Origin: an uncultured Lachnospiraceae bacterium
Lineage (GTDB): Bacteria > Bacillota > Clostridia > Eubacteriales > Anaerofustaceae
NCBI GenBank assembly: GCA_944381375.1
Contig: CALWKX010000006.1
Coordinates: forward strand, 30,684-94,683
Direction of reading: 5' to 3'
Length of the DNA: 64,000 nt
Each line of letters begins with the position of its first letter. The stretch's first letter is position 1. The translations under genes and the position numbers were made by a program. This document shows positions 36,346-46,200 of the stretch, one piece after another. Below the pieces are notes generated by a model, which was not told the origin of the DNA, did not search any database, and saw only the letters and a program-made list of their open reading frames with translations.

Positions 36346-36833
36346 TTGGCAGCCTCCTTTGCTTTAAGCTCGTTGATTATTCCTATGGCTTTTTCTGGAG
36401 TAAGCGAGCCATATGTTTCATCTCCTATCATCATTACAGGAGAAAGGCTGCAACAGCCGAGACATGCTACGCTTTTTATACTGAAAAGACCATCCTCGGT
36501 AGTTTCGCCGTCCTTAATTTTGAGTTCTTCGCACAAAGATCCCAATATACGGTCAGCGCCGTTTACATGACATGCCGTACCTTTGCATAAAAGAATAAGA
36601 TATTTGCCTACAGGCTTAAGCCTGAACTGCGTATAAAATGTTGCTACTCCCATTACATTAGCCGGAGTGCTGTTTGTACGCTTTGCGATATGATATATAA
36701 CGTCTGTAGGCAGATAACCGTATATATCCTGCGCATGCTGCAATATGGTAATCAGACTTCCGCTTACGTCCTGATATTTATTAAGAGTTTCCTCAATAAG
36801 GCTCAGGTCGCTTTTTTCGTGACATTCACACAT
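36342..36833 (-). CDS. NuoE/HydC-like 2Fe-2S subunit (Stn-type), 163 residues
   Basis: Thioredoxin-like [2Fe-2S] protein of the NuoE family. A helical N-terminal domain (QDVSGSLITILQHAQDIYGY, PANVMGVATFYTQF) precedes the cluster ligands CKGTACHVNGA and CLGCCSLSPVMM. It is the first gene of the three-gene operon and overlaps the NuoF-like gene by four bases. AGGAGGT lies nine bases before the ATG, and a TATAAT (36906-36901) lies about 60 bases upstream. Electrons should pass between this cluster and the NADH flavoprotein. Confidence 0.88.
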   Translation of the reverse strand: MCECHEKSDLSLIEETLNKYQDVSGSLITILQHAQDIYGYLPTDVIYHIAKRTNSTPANVMGVATFYTQFRLKPVGKYLILLCKGTACHVNGADRILGSLCEELKIKDGETTEDGLFSIKSVACLGCCSLSPVMMIGDETYGSLTPEKAIGIINELKAKEAAK

Positions 36834-37010
36834 TAATGTTTACCTCCTTTTGCTCTAAGCCGGCTTATTTATGCGCATATTTGTTTTTTTATCACATTAG
36901 ATTATATTTTATCAAAATGATATGAATATGTCTATTGATTTGTTCAAGATTTACACAAAACAAAGAAATGCGCTTTTTTTTATTTATTTGTATAATCGCG
37001 CCTTATTCGC

Positions 37011-37143
37011 ATGACAGCTAACGGGGCTTGCCTATACGGGGCAAATCGCAACGCAAAGCGGCAAAGCCGCTTTGCGTTCATTGAACGGGCGGGGATTTTA
37101 CGCGGCGCGTATCAGGGCCTGTTTGAGCGCACTGCACTGTCAT
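37011..37143. repeat. G-tract-flanked hairpin element, copy B
   Basis: ACGGGGCTTGCC, ACGGGGCAAAT, then a perfect 13-bp hairpin (37050-37062 with 37066-37078), then ACGGGCGGGGATT. An outer ATGACAG (37011-37017) and CTGTCAT (37137-37143) could enclose the whole element. Apart from this, the 400 bases from 36834 to 37239 hold only the operon leader and the tRNA terminator. Confidence 0.55.
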
Positions 37144-37201
37144 ATTCGCCGCGGTATACATAAACCGAAAATACTGTCTGCGCTGAAAATTTTTCATATC
37201 C

Positions 37202-37230
37202 ATAAAAAATAATCGCTCAAAGCGATTATT
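37202..37230 (-). terminator. Terminator after tRNA-Glu
   Basis: AATAATCGCT (37208-37217) pairs with AGCGATTATT (37221-37230); on the minus strand a run of T follows. Confidence 0.85.
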
Positions 37231-37239
37231 GATTTTTTA

Positions 37240-37314
37240 TGGTGACCCCTAGGGGATTCGAACCCCTGTAACCGCCGTGAGAGGGCGGTGTCTTAACCGC
37301 TTGACCAAGGGGCC
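37240..37314 (-). tRNA. tRNA-Glu (anticodon CTC)
   Basis: Acceptor GGCCCCT/AGGGGTC, anticodon stem CCGCC/GGCGG with loop CTCTCAC (anticodon CTC, codon GAG), T-loop TCGAATC, discriminator A and encoded CCA. Most bacteria rely on the TTC isoacceptor, so this one is an additional GAG reader. It lies 51 bases downstream of gltX on the same strand but has its own promoter. Confidence 0.94.
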
Positions 37315-37333
37315 GGCTGATTAGTTCTTCACT

Positions 37334-37362
37334 ATTATATATGGGAGAAATGCTAAATGCAA
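37334..37362 (-). promoter_or_regulatory. Promoter of tRNA-Glu
   Basis: On the minus strand TTGCAT (37362-37357), 17 bases, TATAAT (37339-37334), with a start near 37327. It lies just before and at the end of gltX. Confidence 0.6.
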
Positions 37363-37365
37363 GCT

Positions 37366-38838
37366 TTATTTGCTCAGGGCGTTTTCCAAACGCTTTCGAG
37401 CCGTCTCAATCCGAAGCATGCTTTCTTCTTCACCCAGTATTTCCATGATCTCTGTAGCTCCCCCCGGCGTAACAGCAAGACCCGAAAGAGCAATCCTTAA
37501 AGGCCACATAACATGCCCCGTCTTTATGTTCTTTTCTTTGGCATATTCGCTCAAAACGCTGAACAAGCTGTCATTATCCCATGATTTGACGTTGGATTTT
37601 AAAATTTCCGATAAGTCTGACAATACGCTTATGCTCGTTTCAACGCTCGATTTATTCTTTTTGTTTTCATATAAAGCAATATCATAGTCGGGCGTTTCGT
37701 TTAAAAATGCTATTTTCTCCGCCACTTCGTCAAGGCGGGAAACACGGGTTTTCAAAATCGCTGCAACTTTAATCCAATTCGTTTTAAGATTGTCTTTGAT
37801 ATCTCCCGCATAAGGATAGCTGAGTTGCGCAAATTCCTCATCGGAGAGATTTGATAAATACTGTGAATTTATCCAGTCAAGCTTTTTATAATCAAATACG
37901 GACGGAGAACGGCTTATTCCCGCTAAAGAAAATTTATCTTCGAGCTGTTTAAGCGTAAAAATTTCTTCGTTTGTTTTAGGATTCCAGCCCAATAAAGCAA
38001 TATAATTAATTATTGCCTCGCTCAAATATCCCATATTCATAAGGTCTTCGAAGCTTGTCGCGCCGTGACGCTTAGAAAGCTTTGAAACGCTTCCGTCCTC
38101 ATTTTGTCCCATTATCAGCGGCAAGTGAATAAACATCGGCACCTCCCAGCCAAAGGCTTCATACAAAAGCTTATATTTGGGAGTCGATATTATATACTCG
38201 GTGCCTCTTATTACATGGGTTATATTCATCAAATGGTCGTCCACAACATTTGCAAAATTATACGTGGGCATGCCATCTCTTTTTATCAAAACCTGATCGT
38301 CCAGTTCACTGTTGTCAACTTTTATTTCGCCAAATACTGCGTCATTATAGACGGTTACGCCCGAAAGAGGCATTTTCTGGCGTATTACAAAAGCAGCGCC
38401 GTTTCGGACTTTTTCAGCCGCCTCCAAAGGATCTATTCCGCGGCAGCTACGATCATATCCGGCAAAATTTTCCTTGTCTTGCATATCATCTTCAGACTTG
38501 TCACAAAAACAGTAGTAAGCAGCGCCTTTTTCGACAAGCATTTCAGCGTATTTTTTATATACGTCGAGTCTTTCGCTTTGCACATACGGGCCGTAATCGC
38601 CCCCGATATCAGGGCCTTCATCGTACTTCAGGCCGGATAAAGCCAGCGTTTTATATATAACGTCCACAGCGCCGTCCACATAGCGTCTGCGGTCTGTATC
38701 CTCTATTCTCAATACGAAAACGCCGTTATTCGCCCTGGCGTACAGATAAGCGTAAAGAGCTGTCCTCAAATTGCCTATATGCATATAGCCGGTAGGGCTC
38801 GGAGCAAACCGCGTGCGTACAACAAAATTGTTTTTCAT
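37366..38838 (-). CDS. gltX: Glutamyl-tRNA synthetase
   Basis: Class I synthetase charging tRNA-Glu. The HIGH-type motif is in RFAPSPTGYMHIGNLRTAL (residues about 9-27), and the KMSKS-type motif is SKLSKRHGA (about 246). The anticodon-binding C-terminal domain is complete (490 residues). The start at 38838 follows GAGGAGAAATT; the frame extends upstream to 38940 without a ribosome site. No T-box leader is seen. A tRNA-Glu gene follows on the same strand. Confidence 0.96.
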   Translation of the reverse strand: MKNNFVVRTRFAPSPTGYMHIGNLRTALYAYLYARANNGVFVLRIEDTDRRRYVDGAVDVIYKTLALSGLKYDEGPDIGGDYGPYVQSERLDVYKKYAEMLVEKGAAYYCFCDKSEDDMQDKENFAGYDRSCRGIDPLEAAEKVRNGAAFVIRQKMPLSGVTVYNDAVFGEIKVDNSELDDQVLIKRDGMPTYNFANVVDDHLMNITHVIRGTEYIISTPKYKLLYEAFGWEVPMFIHLPLIMGQNEDGSVSKLSKRHGATSFEDLMNMGYLSEAIINYIALLGWNPKTNEEIFTLKQLEDKFSLAGISRSPSVFDYKKLDWINSQYLSNLSDEEFAQLSYPYAGDIKDNLKTNWIKVAAILKTRVSRLDEVAEKIAFLNETPDYDIALYENKKNKSSVETSISVLSDLSEILKSNVKSWDNDSLFSVLSEYAKEKNIKTGHVMWPLRIALSGLAVTPGGATEIMEILGEEESMLRIETARKRLENALSK

Positions 38839-39101
38839 ATAATTTCTCCTCTTTGCAAATTGATTATAAAGTCTGCGCCTGATTATTGCAAGACGCTGTA
38901 TATCAGTTTGTTTTGTCAATATGCATATTACAGGCAGCACAATTACTCATACTGTGAAAATCAAACGATATTTTGCATTAAATTTTTTTTCATGAAAAAC
39001 TACTGCGCACATGTTATGTTTTTTCGTCTTCATAAAAGATAATGTTAATATTCGGCAGTTATTACAGCTTCGCCCGAAAATCAATTTAAGAGGTAAACAT
39101 C

Positions 39102-39929
39102 ATGGAACAAAAACTTACACAATATCTTAAATATCTCAAACAAGAAGAGCGCAGCATCTCGACGATTAAACAATACAGGCGTGAAATCGTTAATTTTTTG
39201 CACTTTGCTCAAGGAAAGCAAATATCCAAAGAAACAGTCCTGGATTATAAGAATATGCTTATGAAGATTTTTCAGCCGGCGAGCGTTAATACAAAGCTTG
39301 CGGCGCTAAACGGTTTTTTTTCTTTTATAGGAAAAAATGCACTGAAAATACGCAGTCTTAAAATTCAGCGTCAGGCCTTTTGCAGCAAAGAAAACGAATT
39401 GAAGAAAGAAGAATATATCAGGCTTGTGAAAACTGCCAGAGCGCACAATAATGAAAAACTCGCGCTGCTTTTGCAAACTTTGTGTTCAACGGGCATACGC
39501 GTTTCCGAGCTGAGCGCTGTTACAGTTGAAGCGGTTAAACAGGGCAGAACGGTTCTTCATCTCAAAGGTAAAATCCGTATTATTTTAATAGGCGGGAAAC
39601 TGAGAAAAGAGCTGATAAAATACTGCAAAAAGCACAGAATCAATTCCGGACGCATATTCGTGACACGCGGAGGCAAACCGCTGAACAGATCGAATATATG
39701 GAAAATGATGAAAATGCTGTGCGACGAAGCAAACGTAAATAAAAGCAAAGTTTTTCCACATAATCTTCGTCATTTATTCGCCCGAAGTTTTTATGACAGT
39801 GAAAAAGACATCGCAAAGCTTGCTGATATACTGGGTCATTCCAATATAAACACCACTCGCATATATATAACTTCCTCAGGCGAAGAACACGTAAAATGTA
39901 TGGATTCTCTGGGACTTATTGTGCAATGA
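39102..39929 (+). CDS. Tyrosine recombinase (XerC/D-like), probable invertase
   Basis: A 275-residue site-specific recombinase. The N-terminal SAM-like core-binding domain (residues 1-95) precedes the catalytic domain with R133 (TGIRVSEL), a Lys near 155-157, H220 and R223 (HNLRH), H246 (GHSNINTTRIY) and the nucleophile Y255. All active-site residues are present. AAGAGGT precedes the ATG. It is not a housekeeping Xer: it sits 18 bases before one of a pair of 21-bp inverted repeats that bound a promoter segment upstream of a giant surface protein. Its likely job is to flip that segment. Confidence 0.92.
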   Translation: MEQKLTQYLKYLKQEERSISTIKQYRREIVNFLHFAQGKQISKETVLDYKNMLMKIFQPASVNTKLAALNGFFSFIGKNALKIRSLKIQRQAFCSKENELKKEEYIRLVKTARAHNNEKLALLLQTLCSTGIRVSELSAVTVEAVKQGRTVLHLKGKIRIILIGGKLRKELIKYCKKHRINSGRIFVTRGGKPLNRSNIWKMMKMLCDEANVNKSKVFPHNLRHLFARSFYDSEKDIAKLADILGHSNINTTRIYITSSGEEHVKCMDSLGLIVQ

Positions 39930-39946
39930 TATCAACATGAGTTATC

Positions 39947-39967
39947 ACATAATCCGCATTATGTAGT
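39947..39967 (+). repeat. Left recombination site (inverted repeat IRL)
   Basis: Itself a dyad: ACATAAT-CCGC-ATTATGT followed by AGT. Such arms around a short core are typical of tyrosine recombinase crossover sites. A looser TTA extends both arms. Confidence 0.85.
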
Positions 39968-39968
39968 A

Positions 39969-39977
39969 ATTATAACA
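39969..39977 (-). promoter_or_regulatory. Extended -10 promoter within the invertible segment
   Basis: On the minus strand TGTTATAAT (39977-39969), directly inside the left repeat. It now points toward the recombinase 3' end; inversion would place it about 100 bases upstream of the surface protein start, pointing at it. Confidence 0.7.
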
Positions 39978-40153
39978 TAAATTTATTAAAATATTTAAAA
40001 TATAGTAAATAATAAGAAATTAGAAAACCAAAATTAAATTCATATTAAGGCTGTAAGCCGTCAAGTTAGTTTATTTAACATAAATTTAAATGAAATATTA
40101 TCTTTCGCAACAGATAATTTTATCCTGAACACTGCATTGGATTATATTATTTA

Positions 40154-40174
40154 ACTACATAATGCGGATTATGT
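40154..40174 (-). repeat. Right recombination site (inverted repeat IRR)
   Basis: Exact reverse complement of the 21 bases at 39947-39967, 78 bases before the surface protein ATG. The core reads GCGG on the plus strand. Confidence 0.85.
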
Positions 40175-40251
40175 TGTAACTTATTTTGCATTGTCGAACC
40201 GATAAAAAATAAGTAAATGCGAACAAAGTTGTTTGTTGGGAGAGATTTAAC

Positions 40252-43200
40252 ATGAAAAAACGTTCAATTTTCAAATCACAAACTGTAAAAAAAATACTTT
40301 GCGCTGTATTAGCGTGTTTGCTTTTTACTTCTATTTTACCTTTGCAAGGCTACGCTGCAAAGTCCGAAAGCATAAACTTACAAGAGGATAACGTTACCGA
40401 AAATAAAGAAACCGGCAATCCTCCTCAATTGGATATTTCTTTAAATTCCAGCAAGGAAGCTCTTGAGGTAAACGAAAACTCTTTTGAAGATTTTTCGTAT
40501 GTCTTAACTGTTTCTTTGCAAAATGAATCGCAGGAAGTTTCGGATTATGCGAAAGAAGTTTTTTTCGATTTCAAATTGACTACGCCTCAAAGCGTTTCGC
40601 TTCCAGAAGAAACATATATTTACGATTCTGAAAACGCTTGTATTTTTGCGGGAGAAAAACCGTTTATGAGTTTTACCGGCTTACCTGAGAACGCGGAAGT
40701 ATTCGCCGCGCTCAAAGACGGAAACACTCTTTGTTTCACTGTGAAACTCATTGATAATGAAGATGCGGTAATACGTCAGCAGTCCGCTTTGACATTTGAA
40801 ATTCATTTTTCTTCTTCCTCTTATCTTTCTTTTGACGCTGATAATATTCAAAAGGATGATTGCGTTAAGCTGAATCTTACGGCGTCGGCAGCGCTTGCGT
40901 CTTCACAAACAATCAGCGCTCAGGCGGAATCCGTAATGCCAGTAATCATTAAAACGCCCGCCACTCAGCCGGAACAGCAAAACGATGATGAAAAAGACAG
41001 CGAGAAAGCTCAGGAAAACAATCAAGTACAAACCAACAATACGCTGGAAAGAACTTCTCAGTTCACAGTGACTGAAAATGATCAAATCATAATCGACAGC
41101 TATATGCAGGCATACAATCAAAATATATTTTTAGTCGACAATAACAACGAAGCCAATCTGCGGCCCGAAGCGCAAAGCTTTTATCCTAAACTCATGTTTT
41201 CCATAGACGGCGGCAATTTTGTGGAATTGACTGCGGAAAATGCAGCTTTGATAGGCTTGACCGGTATGCCTCAAGTTAATATTGACGAAAACGCCGGCAT
41301 TGGTCTTTATGTTTTGACTATCCCGGGTAATACGCTGCCCGAATCTTTTACAAAAATCGACATGTACTCGGACCAAACAACACATACGGTAGAATGGAAG
41401 ATTTTGCCCAGGGAAATAAACGGATATGATTTGACTGATGTAACGGAAGAAAATCTGCCGCAAAATCCTTCCGTTACACGCACTGGATGGTATTATACGC
41501 TTCTGGCCGATTTTGTGTTCGAAATCAATTTGCGTTGGGGAACGCTTGGAAGCGCGCCGGGCATCGCTGATGCAATCCTTGAAAATTTCGCATTTTACTG
41601 GCATACTTCGGGAGGAATTCAGGGTTCAAGCGTTTTATTCGACATGCAGGACCAGTTTGAACTGGCGCCCGGCACGGGCGGAGACAATCCGACGAACGGC
41701 ATAATAACTATTCACAATACCTGGAAATATAATCTTGACGGCAGTCAAATCACATATTACATAAAAGAAATACCTTCATCTAACGGAATAGTAACTTCAA
41801 ATCTCGAAAGCGGAGATTTTTTCAAGCCGTCATACGACAACACCTCCGCGCCGAATTTCAGCTCTGTGACTGACAGAGTTCATAATAACGGCAAATTAAT
41901 TTTTACGCTTACAGGAACGGAAGAATACAATTCTTATAAAGTATGGCTCGATGATGACAATGAACAGAACAGGCCGGAAGGAGAATTTCAGCTTTGGCGT
42001 TACAGACAAGGGCAAAGTTATACCACGGCTGCTCCCGTTCGCGATGCAAACGGCGATATAATTACTTTGTCCTTAGACACTAAGGGCAGTCAAACTATTA
42101 ATTTTGACACACTTGAAAAGTATGACGCAGAAGGCTACAGGTATATTTACGTAGTGAGAGAATATCTGGAAAGTTCAAACGTATCATACGAACAGATATT
42201 CGGAGAAGTTGAAGAGGATGGAACCGTAAACGACAGGGTGGATAAAAACGGAGTTATTACCGATACTAACAACCCTCAAGACCGTCCGTCAGGAAATACT
42301 TTTCTTTATAACGGAGCGACTCTTTCCAACAGGATCACAGCAGACCAAAACGTTTCTGTGACAAAGCAATGGGCAGCGGCAGCTTTTCAGGCTGAGTTTG
42401 AAGATGTGAGCATTGAACTCGTACTGCAGTCGCGCCTTGCTGGAAGTGATGACGAATGGGTAAATACCGGCGTTGTTGCAACCATGGATAATTTCTTCGC
42501 CGAAAATTTAACCTCAACCGTAAGCCGCAGCGCCTCAAAATATGATGCTCTCGGGCGCGAGCTCGAATACAGATGGGTGGAAAGCGCCGTATATCAGGGT
42601 AACTCCGAGAACCTTTTAGCGCCGGATGAAGACGGCGGTACTTTCACCCTGAATCAAAACGGACGCAATATTGTTTACCGTTCGGATTCTGTCATACAGA
42701 CTGACGGCAGTACTTATGTGTTGAACTCAATAGCCAATACTATTGATTATAATGTAATAAAAATCTGGCATGACGCCCAAGGACAGCCTACAGCCGCTCC
42801 GAACGGAGCTGAAGTTACTTTCAGCATTTACCGTACAATTAACGCCGAAGAACTTGAAACGCCTGTGGCAAGTTTCATCATGGACGGGACAACAGACGCT
42901 GAAAAAACTCTCGTTAATTCTTCGCTCGGCATTTACGCTCAGGAAACTTCCCCGTGGGAAGTTACAGTAACGCCTTTGGCAGAATACGATGAACAGGGGC
43001 GTCAATATGAGTACATTTTGATTGAAGCTCATAATAATGAAGCTTATTTGCCGGTTTATGAAACCGTAAAAGATGATGAAGGAAATTACGAAACCACTAT
43101 TATAAACAGTCCCGGCGAAGGCAACATGATTATGGTTCGCAAAGAGTGGACGGACGACAGCGATATTATGCACAGACAGGAAGTCACCATTGGAGTATAT

Positions 43201-46200
43201 TTGCGCAGTACGAATGAAAAAATCGCCGAAACAAAGCTTGGCGACGATGTGTGGTACGATTTTGTAGATATTGGAAGCTATGAAGCGCAGGAAGTTTACA
43301 TACTCGAAACATATGTAGGAGAAACTCAAATTCCGCTTACTACATATTCGCTTTATCAAAGTGAAGAACCGAATTACAGCGACCCGGAGGCGCCCGACGA
43401 ATATCAAGGCCTTGATGACGAATCATACACATATATTCAGTACAGAACGATTCATCACAGGTATGAGGCCGTATACAGCCATGAAACGGTGGATGACATG
43501 ACAACATATGTGGTCAATAACAGAAGGCTGGGCAGTATAAATCTGACCGTGACGAAAAACTGGGTGGACGGAAGCGGTGAGATACGCACGCTTATTCAGG
43601 AGGAGACCGAGCGTATCCGCAGGGAAGAAGGCATTGGCCTTAATTGGGTAATTCGTTTGAATTTTGCGTCCGAAAGCGTGCCTGATTATTATGAAATCAG
43701 CCGCAGCGGCTTGGAAAATGCTGACAGCGTAATCATAGGGAATCCGGACAATGAAGTGCCGATCATGGACAGCAGTGGAAACTATATGTCTTCCGACAGA
43801 ATAATCGACATGAATCAGGCAAGCTCTGTTTATGAATTTTTCAATCTGCCCAAATATGACAGAAACGGTTCAAGCGTGCGTTATTCGGTAGAGGAACTGT
43901 GGCTGAATGACAACGGCGAAATAGTAACCATGAATGAAATAAGGACTAACTATCCTGATTTGTATACGCTCATCTCCGAATACAACGTGCAGTATGAGCA
44001 GACTGATTACATAGTTGGAGACCATTATTCATCTGATGAAGAGATCTTTGTCGTTACAAACAAACTTTCAGCTACAAAATCTGTTGAATGGTTTAAAGAT
44101 TGGAAGGACGAATATGTTTATTTGAATAATCAGCGTCCTGACATTTATCTAAATATATATCAAACCGTGCATATTTCCGACACTGAAACGGAAACGCGTC
44201 TTTATTATGCCAACTACAAATGGGATAATGCTGAAAACAGCGGATTGCATAATATAAATAACTGGCGCGTTGAACTGACAAATTTGCCTAAATACGACAG
44301 TCTGGGCTACGAAATTATTTATTACGCTACAGAGCATACCGTTGTCGATAAAAAGACGTTCGATTACCAGGATGTCATGTATTACTTTAATTCAAATGAT
44401 TCCGGACTTCTTTATTTAGGAAGCGAATACGCAATAAACCAGGGCAACGAAATTTACGTAAAGGACATTCAGCATTTAGAAGGATCGCAAAACCCTCACT
44501 ACGCCTTGATCGAAGACGGCACCTTCAGCAATATTATCAAACAGACTGTAAGCATACAGGGGCAGAAACTATGGAGCTCTTTGCCTGAAGGGTATCCTGC
44601 GGTTGATCTTCCCGCCGTTACTTTTACGGTTGACAGACATTCGCCCGACGGCACGGTTGAATATAATGTCGCCGAACTTACGGTCAAAGACTGGGCAAGC
44701 ATATATATAAACGGATCATATATATTCCGCATAGAATATTTGGGCGCCAACACTATGACGGTAAATAGCGACGGCACTGTCAGTGTTACAGGACCGACTG
44801 GAACTGATGCGGATGTAAAGCTTCCCAAATACGGCGACAGAGGAGAGCTTTACACTTATACTATTACCGAAAAGGGAATTATCTGGCCGAATACAGCAGC
44901 GGCATCAGACTGGACGGATGTATTCAAAGATCCGATAATCAATACATATCTGGTGGAGAACGCCTATGACAGCGTTCATGCAGCGGTGGCCGTCAAAAAA
45001 TATTTACAGCTTCCGTTGGATGAAAACAGCCAGCCTTTGGCTTTTCCACAGGTACGCATGGAATTGACCCGCACATATACGCTTGCTAATGGTCAGCAGT
45101 CACAGCCCGAGACTGTAAGCTATATGTCATGGTCTTCCGCTGAAGTGCGCCAGGCGTATGATGAACAGAAAAATACTACTGTTGAACATACATTTATTTT
45201 CGAAAATCTTGATATATATGCGCCGAATGGTTCAAAGTATAACTATAGCGTCAGCGAAATAAAAACTTACCTAAACGACTATGATACATGGGCAGTGGCT
45301 TATGAATTGATGCCGGAAGGCGTGGAAGGCGCAAAGATTGATGAAAATCAAAGAGATTCAATAAGCGGACTCGTTTTAACGCCTGATGAAAATGGCTCCA
45401 CAGCCGAAAATGTAGGCGTGAGCGCAAGCTTTATAAATGCAAGGCAAACAGACTTGAGCACTGTTGAATTACAAGGCTTGAAGATATGGGATGATTTTGA
45501 CAATACATTTGGCTTAAGACATGAAAATATCGAACTGCGGCTATTCCGCTATGCTAATTCCCAACCGGGCCAGAATAACCCCATAGCTCAGGAAGAAATA
45601 TCTGCGGATGAATTTACCGTTCAATGGATTAAAAGCGATGGAGAATGGTCGTACACCATAAGAGGAAACGCTGAGGACGAACTGGAGCGCTATGCACCCA
45701 ACGGAATGCCCTGGAAATACAGAATACGTGAAGTATTACCGGATGACAGCCACTATGAGGCGTATCCATCTCACACTGTAGGCGAAAAAACTCAAGCAGA
45801 CAACCTTATTACCATGAATGATTTGACCAATACAATCATGCTTTCTGTGCCATACAGCAAAAACTGGGTGGATTCTCAAGGCAATATCATCACGAACGAT
45901 TATTTGAATCAGGAATTGTCTGTAACATTTTCATTGCAGGTGAGTGAATATAAAAACGGACAGATCGGCAATTGGCATGCAGATCCTGACGAATATTTTG
46001 CACAGAAGCTGAGCGCTGATATCTATAATAAAATCATACAGGGTTATGAATTCAAGCATACGAAAACAGGGCGCATTAACGACATGTCAGTTTGGGGCGT
46101 AGATTTCTCATTTGACAATCTTCCGAGCGTTATCGTGGATAAGAACACAGGCGAAATAATTGATCTTGTATACAGAGTCGTAGAAGAGACTGTGAGTTAC

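Larger units (their letters stand above)
39947..40174. other. Invertible promoter segment (predicted DNA inversion)
   Basis: 228 bases bounded by 21-bp perfect inverted repeats, between the tyrosine recombinase and the surface protein gene. The 186-base interior is AT-rich, has no gene, and carries an extended -10 on the minus strand close to the left repeat. In the orientation given, that promoter reads away from the surface gene (OFF). The region 39930-40251 contains nothing else except the 5' leader of the surface gene. Confidence 0.85.

Noticed and set aside
32547..36833. Electron-bifurcating [FeFe] hydrogenase (HydABC)
   Set aside because: The large subunit has a GltD-like FAD/NADPH core and no H-cluster cysteine motifs.
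38839..39101. T-box riboswitch upstream of gltX
   Set aside because: No T-box sequence, specifier stem or terminator; the 263-base gap shows only two gene starts and AT-rich DNA.
39102..39929. Tyrosine recombinase as a prophage or integrative-element integrase
   Set aside because: No attachment-site direct repeats, tRNA junction, phage genes or conjugation genes nearby; inverted repeats fit an invertase.
40081..40165. A promoter within the invertible segment already pointing at the surface gene (TTGGAT or CTGAAC with AT-rich -10)
   Set aside because: Spacing or hexamers are poor compared with the extended -10 on the opposite strand; weak basal activity cannot be excluded.
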